Shown here piece by piece: positions 21,494 through 33,049 of a stretch of 64,000 bases of DNA. Each line of letters opens with the position of its first letter. The stretch's first letter is position 1. This DNA is from Roridomyces roridus (lineage: Eukaryota; Basidiomycota; Agaricomycetes; Agaricales; Mycenaceae): positions 868,001 through 932,000 of the forward strand of contig JARKIF010000003.1 in the NCBI GenBank assembly GCA_029378245.1, in the 5' to 3' direction. Below the pieces are notes generated by a model. The model saw only the letters and a program-made list of their open reading frames with translations. It was not told the origin of the DNA and searched no databases. A program made the translations under genes and the position numbers.

Positions 21494-22478
21494 GGCGGGG
21501 TCGCTCGATCATGGGCTATTGACAGATACTTGAGAATATTCAGGTTCAGCGACGTGGCATCGTGGAGGGTGGCCATGTTTGAAATAGAGACCAGTTAGTT
21601 CTCATCGTTCCCAGAGTCGAGTAAATTTGAGCCCGTCTTGCCCGAAAAGAGTTGAGATACGAGGGGCACGGATCGGTCTGAAAACAGGGTGCGTATGTGT
21701 TAGCGTCTTCTGGATGACAGGGAAGGTATTCTGATCCAAAAAGGCGAATGTCCGAGATAGGCCATGCCCCTGTTACCCGTTCGACGGAGCGCGCAGGAAG
21801 AAACCCCGCGTGCAGATCCCAACCCGATACATCTTCGACGTCGTTTAGATTGATAGTAATGGAAGAACTGCAACTCCAGGAAGTGAGAGCCCCAGCTGTA
21901 TATATGCGCCCCGAGAAAGCCAGATAGCAGAAGTAGCAAGATGAATTCAGAGCCGCCGTCAGAGATGAGGCTGCCTTGGGTTCCCGCCGGACGAAGGTCG
22001 AACCGCTAGGTCTTCCTGCCGGAAATCCCTCGTGTGGGTATGGCCAGAGATAAACCAGAGACGCATGTGCGAGGTCCAAGATTGTCTTGAGCATCGAAGC
22101 CTGAAGCCAACGCCGATCAAAGCCGCTGAGAAGCCGCATTAAATCACATCCTCCTTGTGTCGGTATAGGGAGACCGTTTCTCGGGGTACGGCAGATATTG
22201 AAAGATAAACCAGACGCATGTGCGTCGTGCGAGGTCCAAGATTGTCTTGGATGTCGAAGCCTGAATTACCATGGGAACTGGGACTGAGATTCTCGGCGGG
22301 GTATGGGAGAGAAGATAATTCTGCCGAGATTTTGGTCGCGGTCAGCCCTACGTTGAGCTCAAGACAGAGGAGACTCGATGGACTCTGGAGGTCCAGAACA
22401 AAATGTGATCGGTATGATTCAGAGCGCTGATCGCCATGGCGCAGCACCATCGCCTCTTTCGAACAACCGTCATCCGTT
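21494..22478. other. region with a 197-residue minus-strand frame and a short duplicated segment
   Basis: A minus-strand frame at 21546-22139 has a cysteine/serine-rich centre (NSSCYFCYLAFSG, SWSCSSSITINLNDVED) faintly like CVNH-type lectin spacing, but too weakly to name. A ~55-bp segment occurs twice in tandem (about 22046-22103 and 22203-22265, sharing GAGGTCCAAGATTGTCTTG). No exon chain could be supported, so this is left as unassigned sequence. Confidence 0.3.
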
Positions 22479-23828
22479 ATGGCCCACCTCACCAAACCCA
22501 CCGTCTACGATATCAAGGACTCGAACATCGCGCTGTTGGGCTCTGACGTCGGTCATGCATCTCCTGGTTTGAGACCTTGCTGAGTTGCGGCGGTCCAGCT
22601 CGAGAAACACGTCCGCGAAGCTGCAGGAGACAAGGAAAAGGCCTGGGAAGGTGCTGGGACCGCTCTTGGGATAAAGGCATGGAGAATCGAAAAGTTTACC
22701 GTGGTCGAATGGCCAAAGGAGAAGCTGGGCTCCTTTTATGACGGAGACTCCTACATCGTCCTCAATGTGCGTCTTGGTTTGGGCCATATTGTCGTGCTGA
22801 ACATTTCACTCGTTGCAGACATACAAGAAGACGCCCGATGCGGAGAGTTTCTCCTACGATCTCCACTTCTGGCTGGGAGAGAACACGAGCCAGGACGAAG
22901 CTGGTACTGCTGCCTACAAGACCGTCGAATTGGACGATCGTAGGTCCTTTCCCAGTCTTTTTATACACACTCATCGTCTGTAGATCTGCATGGCGTACCC
23001 ATTCAATACCGCGAAGTCCAAGGCTCTGAATCCGAGCGCTTCCTGTCCCACTTCCCCCATTTCGTTTGTCTCCACGGAGGCGTCGCAACAGGCTTCCACC
23101 ACGTAACCGAACCTCCTGCGCTCGACCTCCACAAGCTGTACCGAATCAAAACCTCCAAGCACGGCAGCAAAACTAGCCTCGTCGTTCGCGAGGTCCCTGC
23201 AGTTGCAGCAAGCATTGTGGAGGGCGATGTGTACATTCTCGACAAGGGCACGCACGTCTGGCAGTACAATACCAAGACTAGCGTTGGAAAGGAGAAATTC
23301 CAAGCCGCCGAATTCGCGCAGACTCTTGTTGAGCCGCGTAAAGGACAGTGCGATATTGAGGTGTTTGGTGCGCACTTTGTGTATTCTCATTCCTTTCAAT
23401 CTCATGCCGTTGTAGACGAAGGCGTTTCTGGTGGAGGAATGTTCCTCGCTGCATTTGGAGAGGGCACGCAAGTCTCCCCGGCTCGTGCTCATGCGACCTC
23501 ATCGACTCCCCCGACGCTGTTCCGTCTCTCGGACGCCTCTGGTCAAGTCACCTTTGAAAGCGTCCAGCCCGTCTCCCACAGCTCGCTCAACTCGGCTGAC
23601 GCGTTCCTCCTCGACAACTCGTTCGATCACGCGCACCCCGCGATCTACGTGTGGCTGGGCAGTGCTGCGTCGTTGACGGAGCAGAGGCTTGCACCGCAGT
23701 ACGCGCAACGGTATTTGCATGAGAAGCATGGCTCAGGCGATGGCCGTGTGCATGGTGTTGCCACTTCGATTGTGAAAATGCGGGAGGGCCACGAGAGCGA
23801 GGGTTTTTTGCGTGCACTGGGGGCATAA
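22479..23828 (+). CDS. gelsolin/severin-like actin-binding protein
   Basis: Several short introns; the start reads [21 protein letters not shown] and splices to [10 protein letters not shown]. The first gelsolin repeat shows [29 protein letters not shown] and [23 protein letters not shown]; the second has [27 protein letters not shown]; the third ends with [13 protein letters not shown] and [11 protein letters not shown]. Three gelsolin-homology domains in about 380 residues match severin/fragmin-type proteins, which cut or cap actin filaments in a calcium-dependent way in the cytosol. Confidence 0.87.
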
Positions 23829-24022
23829 TGGACTCGAGAATTAACGTATGAATGTACAGTGTACTTAGATATTCGGAGATATTCAAGTTGTAGCATTGAC
23901 TCGGAGATTTGCAGCCGGCGCACGAACGTGCTCTTGATGGAGCGCTTCCATTTACATCTCCATGTTCGCTTTGCGTTCTCCTACTCTCTCACCGTCGAAC
24001 AACGGATGCATGGTGTCTATCA

Positions 24023-25806
24023 ATGCTGCTGAAGCATCTTGCGATCCGTGTGGTATTACTGTGCAGTCTTGTTCAAGGCGGAGGACCACCACAGACCTCC
24101 AGCCAACCGTACAATCTCAATCTACGCCAGAATACTCTCGATCCATCCGCTAGATGGCTGGTGCAAAAATTCGGCGGTACGAGTGTTGGCAAGTACCCGG
24201 TCGATATTGCGAGTATCGTTGCGTATGTGCTTCAAGTATCGTTGTCGCAACTGTGCTTATGGCTCTGCTCTCCAGGAGGTACATGGACGCCGATACCAAG
24301 GTTGCCATCGTTTGTTCTGCACGATCTGGGTCCACGAAGGCTCTTGGAACGACTAGTCTTCTCTTGCGTGCGGCATCTGAGGTTCAACGGAGGACACGGC
24401 GAGCAGACGAGGCGCCTTGGGATGAAGGGAGTGATTCGACGGAATACGTCTTTCACACGACGGTAGATCTAATTCTCGAAGAGCACTTGACTGCCGCAAG
24501 GGCGTCGGTCAAAGATGCGGACATTCTTCATGAACTGGGAGTGGAGATCTCACGAGATTGTGCGTGGCTGAGGAGTTTTTTGCGGACTTTGCAGGTCAGT
24601 AGCATTGGTCGATTTAAATCCATGGCTGAGATATCTTACAGATTGCCGGCCAGCCCATCTCGGCTCAGGACAAGGATGTACTTGTTGGCCTTGGAGAGCG
24701 CCTCGCTTGCAAACTCATGACTGCTGTTTTGAGAGATCAAGGCATCGACGCAGAGTGTATTTCTCTCGAGAATATCATCGCGGGCGATGACGAGCCTGAT
24801 GGCCCTCCAAGCAGTGGGTTCTATACCCGAATCGCACGAGCGGTCGGGGAGCGAATCAAGCAATGCGGGTCCTGTGTTCCTGTCGTTACCGGTGCGGCCA
24901 ATCCTACTACCACAGACCGACACAGTCTCACATCCGCTCGCAGGGTTCTTTGGTCCTGTACCAGGCTCATTATTGCGACACGTTGGCCGTGGATACACCG
25001 ATCTACTTGCTGCGCTGCTCGCAGTGAGTCTCAACGCCAGAGAACTGCAGATCTGGAAAGAGGTCGAGGGTATCTTCACCGCTGACCCACACAAGGTCCC
25101 CACCGCCCGCCTCATTCCGGTCATTTCCGCCGCGGATGCGGCCCAGTTGACTTACTATGGGAGTGAGGTTGTCCATCCACTTGCGATAGAGCAGGTGTGC
25201 ACCATTTCCATTGACCTTTTCATCTCTGACAATCAGCTCCAGGCTGGTCGCGATATTCCAATCCGTATCAAAAACGTGCGGAACCCGGATGGTGGTGGGA
25301 CGCTTATCATCTGGGACCAGGGGAACGACCTGAGCACTATCGCTGTATCGGTCAAAGAGCCAATAGTCGTGCTCACCACGCCTCACAAGCACTCTACGCA
25401 TGGTTTCCTCGCGCACATAATCACAATACTGGACCAGTTCGGCGTCGTAGTGGACTTGATGAGCTCCAACCTGGTCCATGTGCGCATCTCCATAGAAGAC
25501 AGTTTGGAGGAGAGTTCTTTCGACGCGCTCTTGGGAGAGCTGCAGAGAGGCGCGACGGTACGCCTTGCTCGTTCCATTTTCTGGATACAGATGGGTGATG
25601 ACGATCTATAGGTCACTGTAAAGCGCGACATGGCGATTGTTTCGTTGGTGGGCAGGCACAGGGCAGGGTGCATGCTCGTGACGCTCGCGCAGGCTGGCAT
25701 TAGCGTCGAGATGATCAGCCAGGATGCGAGCGTCTTGTGTGTTGTCGAAGGACAAGATAGTTTCAGAGCGCTGAATCTGATACACGAAGCGTGTTCAGAG
25801 CCTTGA
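24023..25806 (+). CDS. aspartate kinase
   Basis: The kinase domain begins WLVQKFGGTSVGKYPVDI and continues AIVCSARSGSTKA-GTTS, then GRGYTDLLAALLAVSLNA, LQIWKEVEGIFTADP and LTYYGSEVVHPLAIEQ, which match the yeast Hom3 layout. Two ACT domains close the protein (ISTIAVSVKEPIVVLTT-type and MAIVSLVG...SQDASVLCVV), the sites of threonine feedback in fungi. It phosphorylates L-aspartate, the first step to threonine, methionine and homoserine. At least five introns. The 5' end is uncertain: the ATG at 24023 is in frame with the kinase motif, but a different first exon (for example from 24010) cannot be excluded. Confidence 0.87.
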
Positions 25807-25937
25807 CTTTTCGCTCGAATCCTCTCGAGGGTCCGGCTTCATCAGTGGCTGTGAAGCAAGACCCCTATCGTACTCGAGACTCCTTCTCCTTTCATCTCCT
25901 TCTCTTCAATCCAAGTCGACTGCCCAAATCTGTTTTC

Positions 25938-27023
25938 ATGGACGACCGTTCTCTTGAAACTGTAAGAAGCGCCTTCTTTACGCAACGCCGATGCTTACTT
26001 TCATAGGTCCCATTCAGCGAAAGCTCAAAAGGCCACTCGAGTGAAGACCCCTTTATGGCCATACCAGTCGAAATCATTACCGAAATATTCACCCAATTCC
26101 TTCCTCGCTGTCCCAAACGACCGTTCTTGGTCGGACGACGGTCTCCGTTACTACTCGCACAAGTCTGCCGCCTGTGGCGTGACGTGGCGCTCACGACCCA
26201 CGTCTTGTGGAGCAGCTTCATACTGTTCAGCGACGTTCCGGACCGCCGAGCGCACGAGAAATATCTGCTGGACCTGTGGCTGCAGCGGTCTGGAGACCTA
26301 CCCTTGTCCATTTCACTCAAATTTCCAAACCGCACCAAACCGTCGGCACTCGGAACCGCACTCGTAGAAACGGTTCTACAACACGCCTCGCGCTGGCAGG
26401 AGGTGCATCTCAACATTCCTTATGAGGATTTCCTGGGCATCCCATGCCCGATGCCTCTTCTGCGCTCTCTCACCGTGGCTCAGAACGGAATTCCAGACCC
26501 GGAACTTCCCGCGATTTCGATGCAGGCGCCCAATCTCACTGAAGTCACCATCTCGTCACCTCATGGATATTTCCCCATCACGCTCCCTTGGGGTCAGCTA
26601 ACCACCCTCACGGCGACGATCTACGAGTACGACGCCGTACAGATATTTCGCAGTGCCGCAGCCCTCGAAACCTGCACTCTCACCGTGATCCACCATGGCG
26701 CTGACCCCTCCACGGCTTTGCGCACACCAGCCCCCCCTCTGCTCAAACTGCGCTCACTCAAACTAAGCTGCCAACCCCATCGGACCCGTCTGCACAACTT
26801 GTTGCGGACCCTCGGGAGGCTTCCGGCGTTGGAGATACTCAGTACAACCGAGTTTCTTCTGCCAGCGCGGGATCCTGTAGCGGCTCTGCGCGCGATGTGC
26901 CGGGATGCCAGTGATCTACGGCAGATTGAGGTCCTTAATTCGAGCTCCTCGCGCTCGGGGCTGTATAAGGCGGCATTCCCTCATGCGCGTGTTTTTGTTC
27001 ATCGGGATGTGAGGCGGACTTGA
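25938..27023 (+). CDS. F-box protein (divergent copy 4)
   Basis: Two exons: 25938-25961 encodes MDDRSLET, then 26007-27023. The F-box is IPVEIITEIFTQFLPR...CRLWRDVALTTHVLWSSF, preceded by a Ser/Glu-rich linker ending EDPFMA. Leucine-rich strands follow. About 346 residues. It is less similar to the three F-box genes at 11-19 kb than they are to each other. SCF adaptor role is inferred from the F-box only. Confidence 0.78.
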
Positions 27024-27538
27024 CCTAGGATGACGCGAGATGGTTGGTGAGAGAAGTATGAGGCTGCGTCCCGGAGGAAAGATGTAAAATACTTAGCAGT
27101 CGATCAATGGTATGGTATGCCTATTATAGCAATACGGAGTTTGTTCCTGCTTGCTCTTCACTCACTCGACCACTGTGTACTCTATGAATCTGGTTCTGTT
27201 TCTTTTCAGTCAACGACCGAGCAATGCCGCGAGGGCTTCTTTTGCTTGGACTTGGCTTACTTTGAAATTGAATGCGCGGCAAAATCTGACAAAGCCGGTG
27301 GGAAGTTGGTGGCAAGCACTTACCAAGCTGTTCGGCCACTTTTCAATTGGACGCAGAGATGTTGTTGATCCCGAGGTTCTGTCTGACCAACCCGGCCGAT
27401 CTCTATGCTCTTGGGTTATCCATCTTTTCGGCCCAAAAAGAATATTGCCCTGACATGCCCGTAGAACCCAAGAGTATAAATTTCTAGTGGCGAGTGGGCA
27501 AGTCCATATCCTCTCCAATTCACCTTCACTCATCTGCA
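27024..27538. other. intergenic, nothing recognised
   Basis: 515 bp upstream of the first reductase; holds its promoter. A TATAAA element (27475-27480) lies about 60 bp before the ATG. Confidence 0.4.
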
Positions 27539-28735
27539 ATGTCCACTCAAACAAAGCCTCTCGTCTTCGTCACCGGTGCTGCTGGATACCTCGGTTTCGA
27601 GGTTGTGCATCAGCTACTCCAAGCAGGCTACGCCGTTAGAGGGTAAGTCCGTTGAGCAGTCCTCGATGAATTTTGCTGAAGACGTTTTTAGCGCCGCTCG
27701 TGGCCGCAAACTCCCTTTGTTGAAGAAGGCGCTCGACAAATATCCACAGTTTGAGGCTGTTGAGATCGCCGACGTTTCGACGGCCGACTATCAGGAGGTT
27801 TTCGAGGGTGTCGAGGCCATCATCCACACCGCCGCTCCGCTGCCCGGGCGGACTGACAGCGAGGGCGCGTTCAACGTACGCTTTCCGTTAGCATATTCTG
27901 ATCTCTGTCCGACTAATACCATCACAGAGCGCGATAGAAGGGTCTCTGCACATCCTGCGTGAGGCTCAGAAAGCAGGAATCAAGAAATTCGTTGCCACCG
28001 GCTCGATGGTGACCTTCCCTGACGACGCATTTGGTCCAAATGGTAAGAAAACTTATTTTGTCTGTGGCCAAAGCTAACCAACTCCGCGTAGACTGGGTCC
28101 CAATAACTAAGGAGCAAGCCATCAAAGGCAACACATTTGAGCTCTACATCGGCGAGAAGAAGTTCGGCGAGCAGGCCGTCCTCGAATTCGGGGGCCAACA
28201 TCCAGAGATGGACATCACGATCTTCTGCCCGCCGTGGATCTTTGGTCCCTTCGCACCAGGGTTCGAGCATATCATTCCCGAGCCTGATTTTGCCACCTTC
28301 TCGACGAACCTGTTCGTCTACCAGCTCCTCCGTTCGGACAACAAGAATTACCACTACTCTGCGGGGACGTTGGACGTTCGCGACGTCGCGCGTGCGCATA
28401 TTGCTGGTCTCAACCCTGTCACTCCCAATCATCCGAAGCGTGTACCCATCGTTTCGCCGTTCCAGACCGACTTCCGCGACGCTATCAATTATATTGCCGC
28501 CGAGCGTCCTAACTTGAGGTCCCGCCTTGCCGACCCGGAGACGGTCCCTCGGTGGTCATCTTACAAGCTTGATGTGGACCTGACTTCGGTGGATACGGCC
28601 TTTGGGATCAAGTTGGACTCGTACAAGACGTGGAAGGAGACGATTCTCGATTCGGTCGATAGGTTCTTGGAAATTGAGCAGAATTGGACTGCGAAGGGAT
28701 TGAAGTTCGAGGTGCCTACTGCTACTCCCTTCTAG
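27539..28735 (+). CDS. extended SDR / dihydroflavonol-reductase-like NAD(P)-binding protein (copy 1)
   Basis: Exons 27539-27642, 27693-27875, 27928-28042 and 28092-28735. The start MSTQTKPLVFVTGAAGYLG carries the TGxxGxxG nucleotide-binding motif of extended SDRs; then AIIHTAAPLPGRTD, KFVATGSMVTFPD, a YIGEKKFGEQAVLEF helix with the Tyr-x3-Lys pair, and CPPWIFGPFAPGFEH. This is the NmrA/epimerase-like family that includes dihydroflavonol 4-reductase and cinnamoyl-CoA reductase relatives; fungal members reduce diverse carbonyl substrates. Substrate unknown. Its tandem paralog starts about 320 bp downstream. Confidence 0.88.
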
Positions 28736-29052
28736 ATAGAACACAAAATAGACAGTGAACATGTTCAACATCTGAATCATTTTTTGGCTTACCTAACGCT
28801 TGCTCCTTTCTTCTTACACTCATGCGGTCAACCAACCATCTCGTGTAACCCTTCTTTTCACTACATGTCCATGCTATTGGTTCTGTCAACTTTCCCACCT
28901 GGACTTCTCGGTATCCTGATCCTTCAGGCACGACGTTGCATCAACGAAATGCACAACCACTGAATACGACGTCAACTTCTGAATTCCCAGCCGTAACTGT
29001 GGCAACTCCCTTACTATAATACATCCAAGGATGTTTCTCCCATGAATTCGAA
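28736..29052. other. spacer between tandem reductases
   Basis: 317 bp. The sequence just after the stop (GTTCAACAT... and CTTACCTAAC) recurs after the stop of the second reductase, showing that the duplicated unit included the 3' UTR. The rest carries the promoter of copy 2. Confidence 0.45.
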
Positions 29053-30283
29053 ATGGCTTCTGGAGCAAAACCGCTTGTGTTTGTGAGTAGCTCGATGTCT
29101 CTCGGTCGAATTTCATTCGAGCTTACACAGGTCACTGGTGCTGCGGGACTCCTCGGCTCTGAAATCGTATACCAGCTCCTCGAAGCAGGGTATTCTGTTC
29201 GGGGGTGACTGCTCTTTTGCCCCATTGAAATCCGCTCACAGCTTGGACAGTGCTGCGCGAGGCCGCAAACTTCCTTTGTTGAAAACCGCCTTCGCAAGCT
29301 ATCCACGGTTCGAGGCTGTTGAAATCTTGGACGTTGCTTCGTCCGACTTTACAGCGGCTTTCAAGGGCGTCGACGCTGTCATTCACACCGCTGCCCCACT
29401 GCCTGGCCGAACCGACCACGGGACTGTGCTCAACGTAGGTGTCATCTTCGACTTTCATTCCTGTATACCGAAAAAATCCATAGACCGCCATCGTGGGGTC
29501 GCTGCATATCATACGCGAAGCTCACAAAGCTGGAATCAAGAAATTCGTTTCTACAAGCACGATGCTCACTTTTCCTCCAAACGAATACGGTCCCGATGGT
29601 ACGAACAACTCAGTAACTGCACCCTGTACCTCACTCTCATCGCAGATTGGACCCCGATTACAAAGGAACAAGCCGTACAAGGGACCCCCATCGACGTCTA
29701 CATCGCCGAGAAAAAGTTCAGCGACCAGGCCGTGCTCGAATTCGCCGACCAACACCCAGAAATGGACGTGACCATCTTCTGCCCGCCCTGGATTTTCGGG
29801 CCTTCTGCGCCCGGCTTCGAGCACATTGTCCCCGAGCCGGATTTTGTCAGTTTCTCGACAAACGGATTTGTTTACCAGCTCCTTCGCCCGGAGAACACCA
29901 ACTACATCTACTTCCCTGGGTTGATTGACGTGCGCGATGTGGCCCGCATCCATGTCGCTGCTCTCAACCCCCTAACGGACGACCACCCCAAGCGTGTGCC
30001 TATGGCCTCTCCGTACCAGTCTGATTTTCGCGACGCCATCCAGTACATCTTCGACGAGCTTCCCGAGCTGCGTGCCCGTCTCGCTGACCCGAATACCGTC
30101 CCGCGTTGGCCTACGTATCAAGTGGACCTGGACCCATCGCCGGTTGAAAAGGCATTTGGGATCAATTCATACAAGACGTGGAAGGAGACGGTCTTGGACG
30201 CAGTAGACCGTTTCTTGGATATCGAGAAGCAGTGGACGGACAAGGGTTTGAAGTTTGAGGTTCCCTCTATGCCACCAGTATAG
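29053..30283 (+). CDS. extended SDR / dihydroflavonol-reductase-like protein (copy 2)
   Basis: Tandem paralog of the gene at 27539. Start MASGAKPLVF, an extra intron splits VF from VTGAAGLLGSEI; then SARGRKLPLL-type sequence, VIHTAAPLPGRTD, HKAGIKKFVSTSTMLTF, YIAEKKFSDQAVLEF (Tyr-x3-Lys) and CPPWIFGPSAPGFEH. The C-terminus matches copy 1 nearly residue for residue (DSYKTWKET in copy 1, NSYKTWKET here). Both copies look intact, so they may have split substrates or expression. Follow-on relic at 33050. Confidence 0.87.
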
Positions 30284-30439
30284 AATAGAGATCGTCGAAC
30301 TTACAATGCTGTTCAACATTTGCTTACCTAACACTTGCTCCTTGCTTCTTACCCTCATGTGCCTCCTGCTTTCTTCTCATCTCCTGAATGCCCACATTAG
30401 AATGCAACCCGACTACCTCGTTCTCCTTGGGGCAGCGGA

Positions 30440-30490
30440 GCTTACCTGGCTTGTAGACAAAGGCCATTGCGGCGAACAAGGGCAGGGAAG
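30440..30490 (-). pseudogene. stray duplicate of the RNR1 first exon and its surroundings
   Basis: About 50 bp match the start of the ribonucleotide reductase gene 6 kb away (36704-36755), including the start codon, a MAFVYK coding stretch, the GT donor of intron 1 and part of the 5' leader (ACAAGGGCAGG). No other RNR exons are present, so it cannot be functional. It marks a local duplication that carried a gene tip next to the HNH gene promoter. Confidence 0.75.
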
Positions 30491-30538
30491 AGGGGCACAG
30501 GATGTCACATGTGACTCCGACTTCTGCTTTCGCCCACA

Positions 30539-32572
30539 ATGGCCGCCCCTAATCTGTTGCCGCAGCTGAACGGTCCGCCTCCTCTGACACAGGCTATCCT
30601 TCCGGAATCGCCGCCTTTCGACGTGGCTACCCCTCTCAGTGCTTATCTTCTAGTCACTGCCGCTGAAAGCGAGGCCGTCCAGCGCTATGGGTGTTGTCAA
30701 GGCCAACCCAAGGCGGTCAAGGACGCGGCCGCCCATGAAGTTCTCGCCTCACGTGTCGTTGGGTTTCTGTTCCCCGCTCTTTGGAACATGCGACACAGTC
30801 TGGGTGATACACCTGTCGCCAGACTTGCGACCGAGGTTGTGTCGGCACCGGGCAACAGCGAGATATACGCTCTCGGGAGAAAGTATATTGATCATCTAAT
30901 TTGCTCCTGTGCGTTTCATTCCTTGATTTCCTTGGGAATCATTGACACGGCCACGATAGTCCGCACGACCACCGTGCCACTCCGTCCTCCTTCCAGCCAT
31001 CCATCGCGGCCTTCGATAGACCAATTAGAGGACATGTTGACCGATGCAGTTCAGGGCTCAGCGACCGATCATCGCAGCGCAAGGACCAGAGTACGTGCTA
31101 CCAGAGCATTATCTTGCCCCGATTCTCAAGCCTCGCTCCATTAAGGCACTTGCTCGCGATGGCTATCATTGCATGATCACAAACAATGTCGACTTCGGTT
31201 CTTTCTATCAAAATGGGATAATTCTATTTGGCAACCCCTGTTCTTTGGCACGGGTGGGTTGCCACGGATTGGCAACCCCGAGAGTACGTAAATATGATAA
31301 GATCGCATCAACTGCCGCAATCCAAGTGATTCTGCCGGCCGATATGATACTGAGAAAAGGACAGCGGCACCCTGCTATGAGCTGATTTACCGTGAGGCAT
31401 CCAGCCACTCTCTGAACAACTTCACTCAAATGGAAACAAAGTGAATATTCATGATTTAACCAGGGGCATGAAACAGATGCATTCGAAGCCGAGATAATCC
31501 ATGCCATCAAACCTTGATCAAACCCGTTGATCTGTGTATCCGTGATTTGGTTCTGAATCAGGCAGGGTCCAGGTCTGATATCATTGGATGACTTCCAAAT
31601 GCCAGGTAATTGGTTTTGTTGGCTGCAGTTTAAACAACTTCAAAGTGGATGGAGAGGCTCAGACTAAGTAGGGTACTTAGGATCAACTAGAATTTGATGG
31701 CCTTGATTGCCTTGACGAGATTAGCTCAGCGAGGGAGTTGCCAAATAGAACTTTGTTATTTAGCAACCCCCGTACAGCTGGCACGGGGGTTGCCAAATAG
31801 AATTATCCATCAAAATGAGGCCATTAAGAAACTTCGATTGGGCACTGGCGCCGCGGTTCGTGTTGTCCAAACTTGCCATATACTCAACGAATCTAGTATC
31901 TTGCAAAACATCGAGCCGAACGACGAGTATCCACAGCAAGCTCGTGTTAGTATCTCACTTTCACAATCAATATAAGTACTTACCTGATTTGCATTTCTGC
32001 AGCCCCAGCATGTGGGGGGAGCACTAGCAATTCTCAAGATGTTTGGGCTTGGGGACCTTGTTGAACGTCTGATGACCAGGGGTCCGACTGCATCTGCATC
32101 TGGAGTCCATGATCTACTCAACATCCTCTCCCTCACGACTGACGTTCACATTATTTTCGACAAGCTCATGCTCGCTTTGGAGCCCGTTGTGGACAAGGTA
32201 TGATAGTTCATTATTTCCCGGGGTTTCAATACTATTAGCTCAATGCTGCCATAGCCCAATACATACGACGTTGTTTTCGCCGACCCCGAGACAGCTATCG
32301 GCTTCTTCGGCTTGAAGAACCAGATCACACTGACCAATTTTGTGGACACGCGCAAATTCAGGCTCGATGGTGAGCTTGAACTCCCGCTTCCGGACCCCCG
32401 CCTATTGGCTCTGCACGCGGTGTGTGTACGAGTCGCGCACATGTCGGGCGCCGCAGAAGCCCTGGACGAGTTCGACCGGGATATGGAGGAGACCTCAGTG
32501 CTCGCGGAAGATGGGGCGTCAGCGCACTTATTGAACATGATCTTTTCGTCGCTTGTTTCGGCTGCTGCATAA
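30539..32572 (+). pseudogene. fungal HNH-nuclease family protein, interrupted by a DNA transposon
   Basis: The N-terminal exon starts MAAPNLLPQLNGPPPL. After two introns comes the HNH opening RSIKALARDGYHCMITNN; beyond the insertion it continues NEAIKKLRLGTGAAVRVV and CHILNES, then GGALAILKMFGLGDLVERL, GVHDLLNILSLTTDVHIIFD and a long C-terminal part ending at 32572. This family is abundant in agarics; role unknown, nuclease activity presumed from the HNH fold. A 591-bp element inserted in exon 3 (31218-31808) adds stops. Removing the element and one 9-bp duplicate restores an unbroken frame, so the gene was functional before a recent insertion, unless the element is spliced out. Confidence 0.8.
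31218..31808. mobile_element. non-autonomous DNA transposon (MITE) with 23-bp inverted repeats and 9-bp target duplication
   Basis: The ends 31218-31240 and 31786-31808 are perfect 23-bp inverted repeats opening GGATAATTCTATTTGG. The host sequence ATCAAAATG is present on both sides (31209-31217 and 31809-31817). The interior has no transposase frame. A further inverted copy of the subterminal motif GTTGCCAAATAGAA lies at 31737-31750. A 9-bp duplication is the hallmark of Mutator-like elements, so a MULE-derived MITE is the best guess; the superfamily is not proved without a matching autonomous copy. Confidence 0.88.
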
Positions 32573-33049
32573 TCCCCTTGGGTCCATATTATTATTATTA
32601 TTATCATTCATCTGACAGACTACAATCGAAGGCCATAGAAATAGTCTCATCAAATCAATTCAACGTTGTCTGCGGGAACCGAGTTCCTGAAAGAATGGAA
32701 GTCCGGTGGATATCCACCTCGCTCTCGCCTAACCACGGGCCTCTCCGCTCGAGTCCCCAACTGCAGGCGGAGGCGCTCCTTCTGAGGTCTGTATCAACTC
32801 CTTGCACGCAAATCCGGCCTGGTCTACCGTCTCGCTGTCTCCGGTGACCCTAACCACCGTCCAAGCGCGAGCAAAACCCAAACAATAGGGAATGTAGCAG
32901 CAAGGATGGAAGTGGGAGGGATCTGTGTGTGCGAGTAGGTCGAGTCCGGCTCGGTGCTGCGGCTGGTTGCGCTCGGCACGTATGTAAGTGCTAAGCACAA
33001 AAGCGGCGGGGACGGAGAGGGTGGCGATGACTCGCTGCGTAAAGACTGT
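32573..33049. other. intergenic, nothing recognised
   Basis: 477 bp after the HNH gene, including a short ATT microsatellite (32588-32603). No gene supported. Confidence 0.4.

Noticed and set aside
21546..22139. Possible CVNH-type lectin on the minus strand
   Set aside because: Spacing of Cys and LN motifs is only suggestive, no second half of the domain was found and no splice chain holds.
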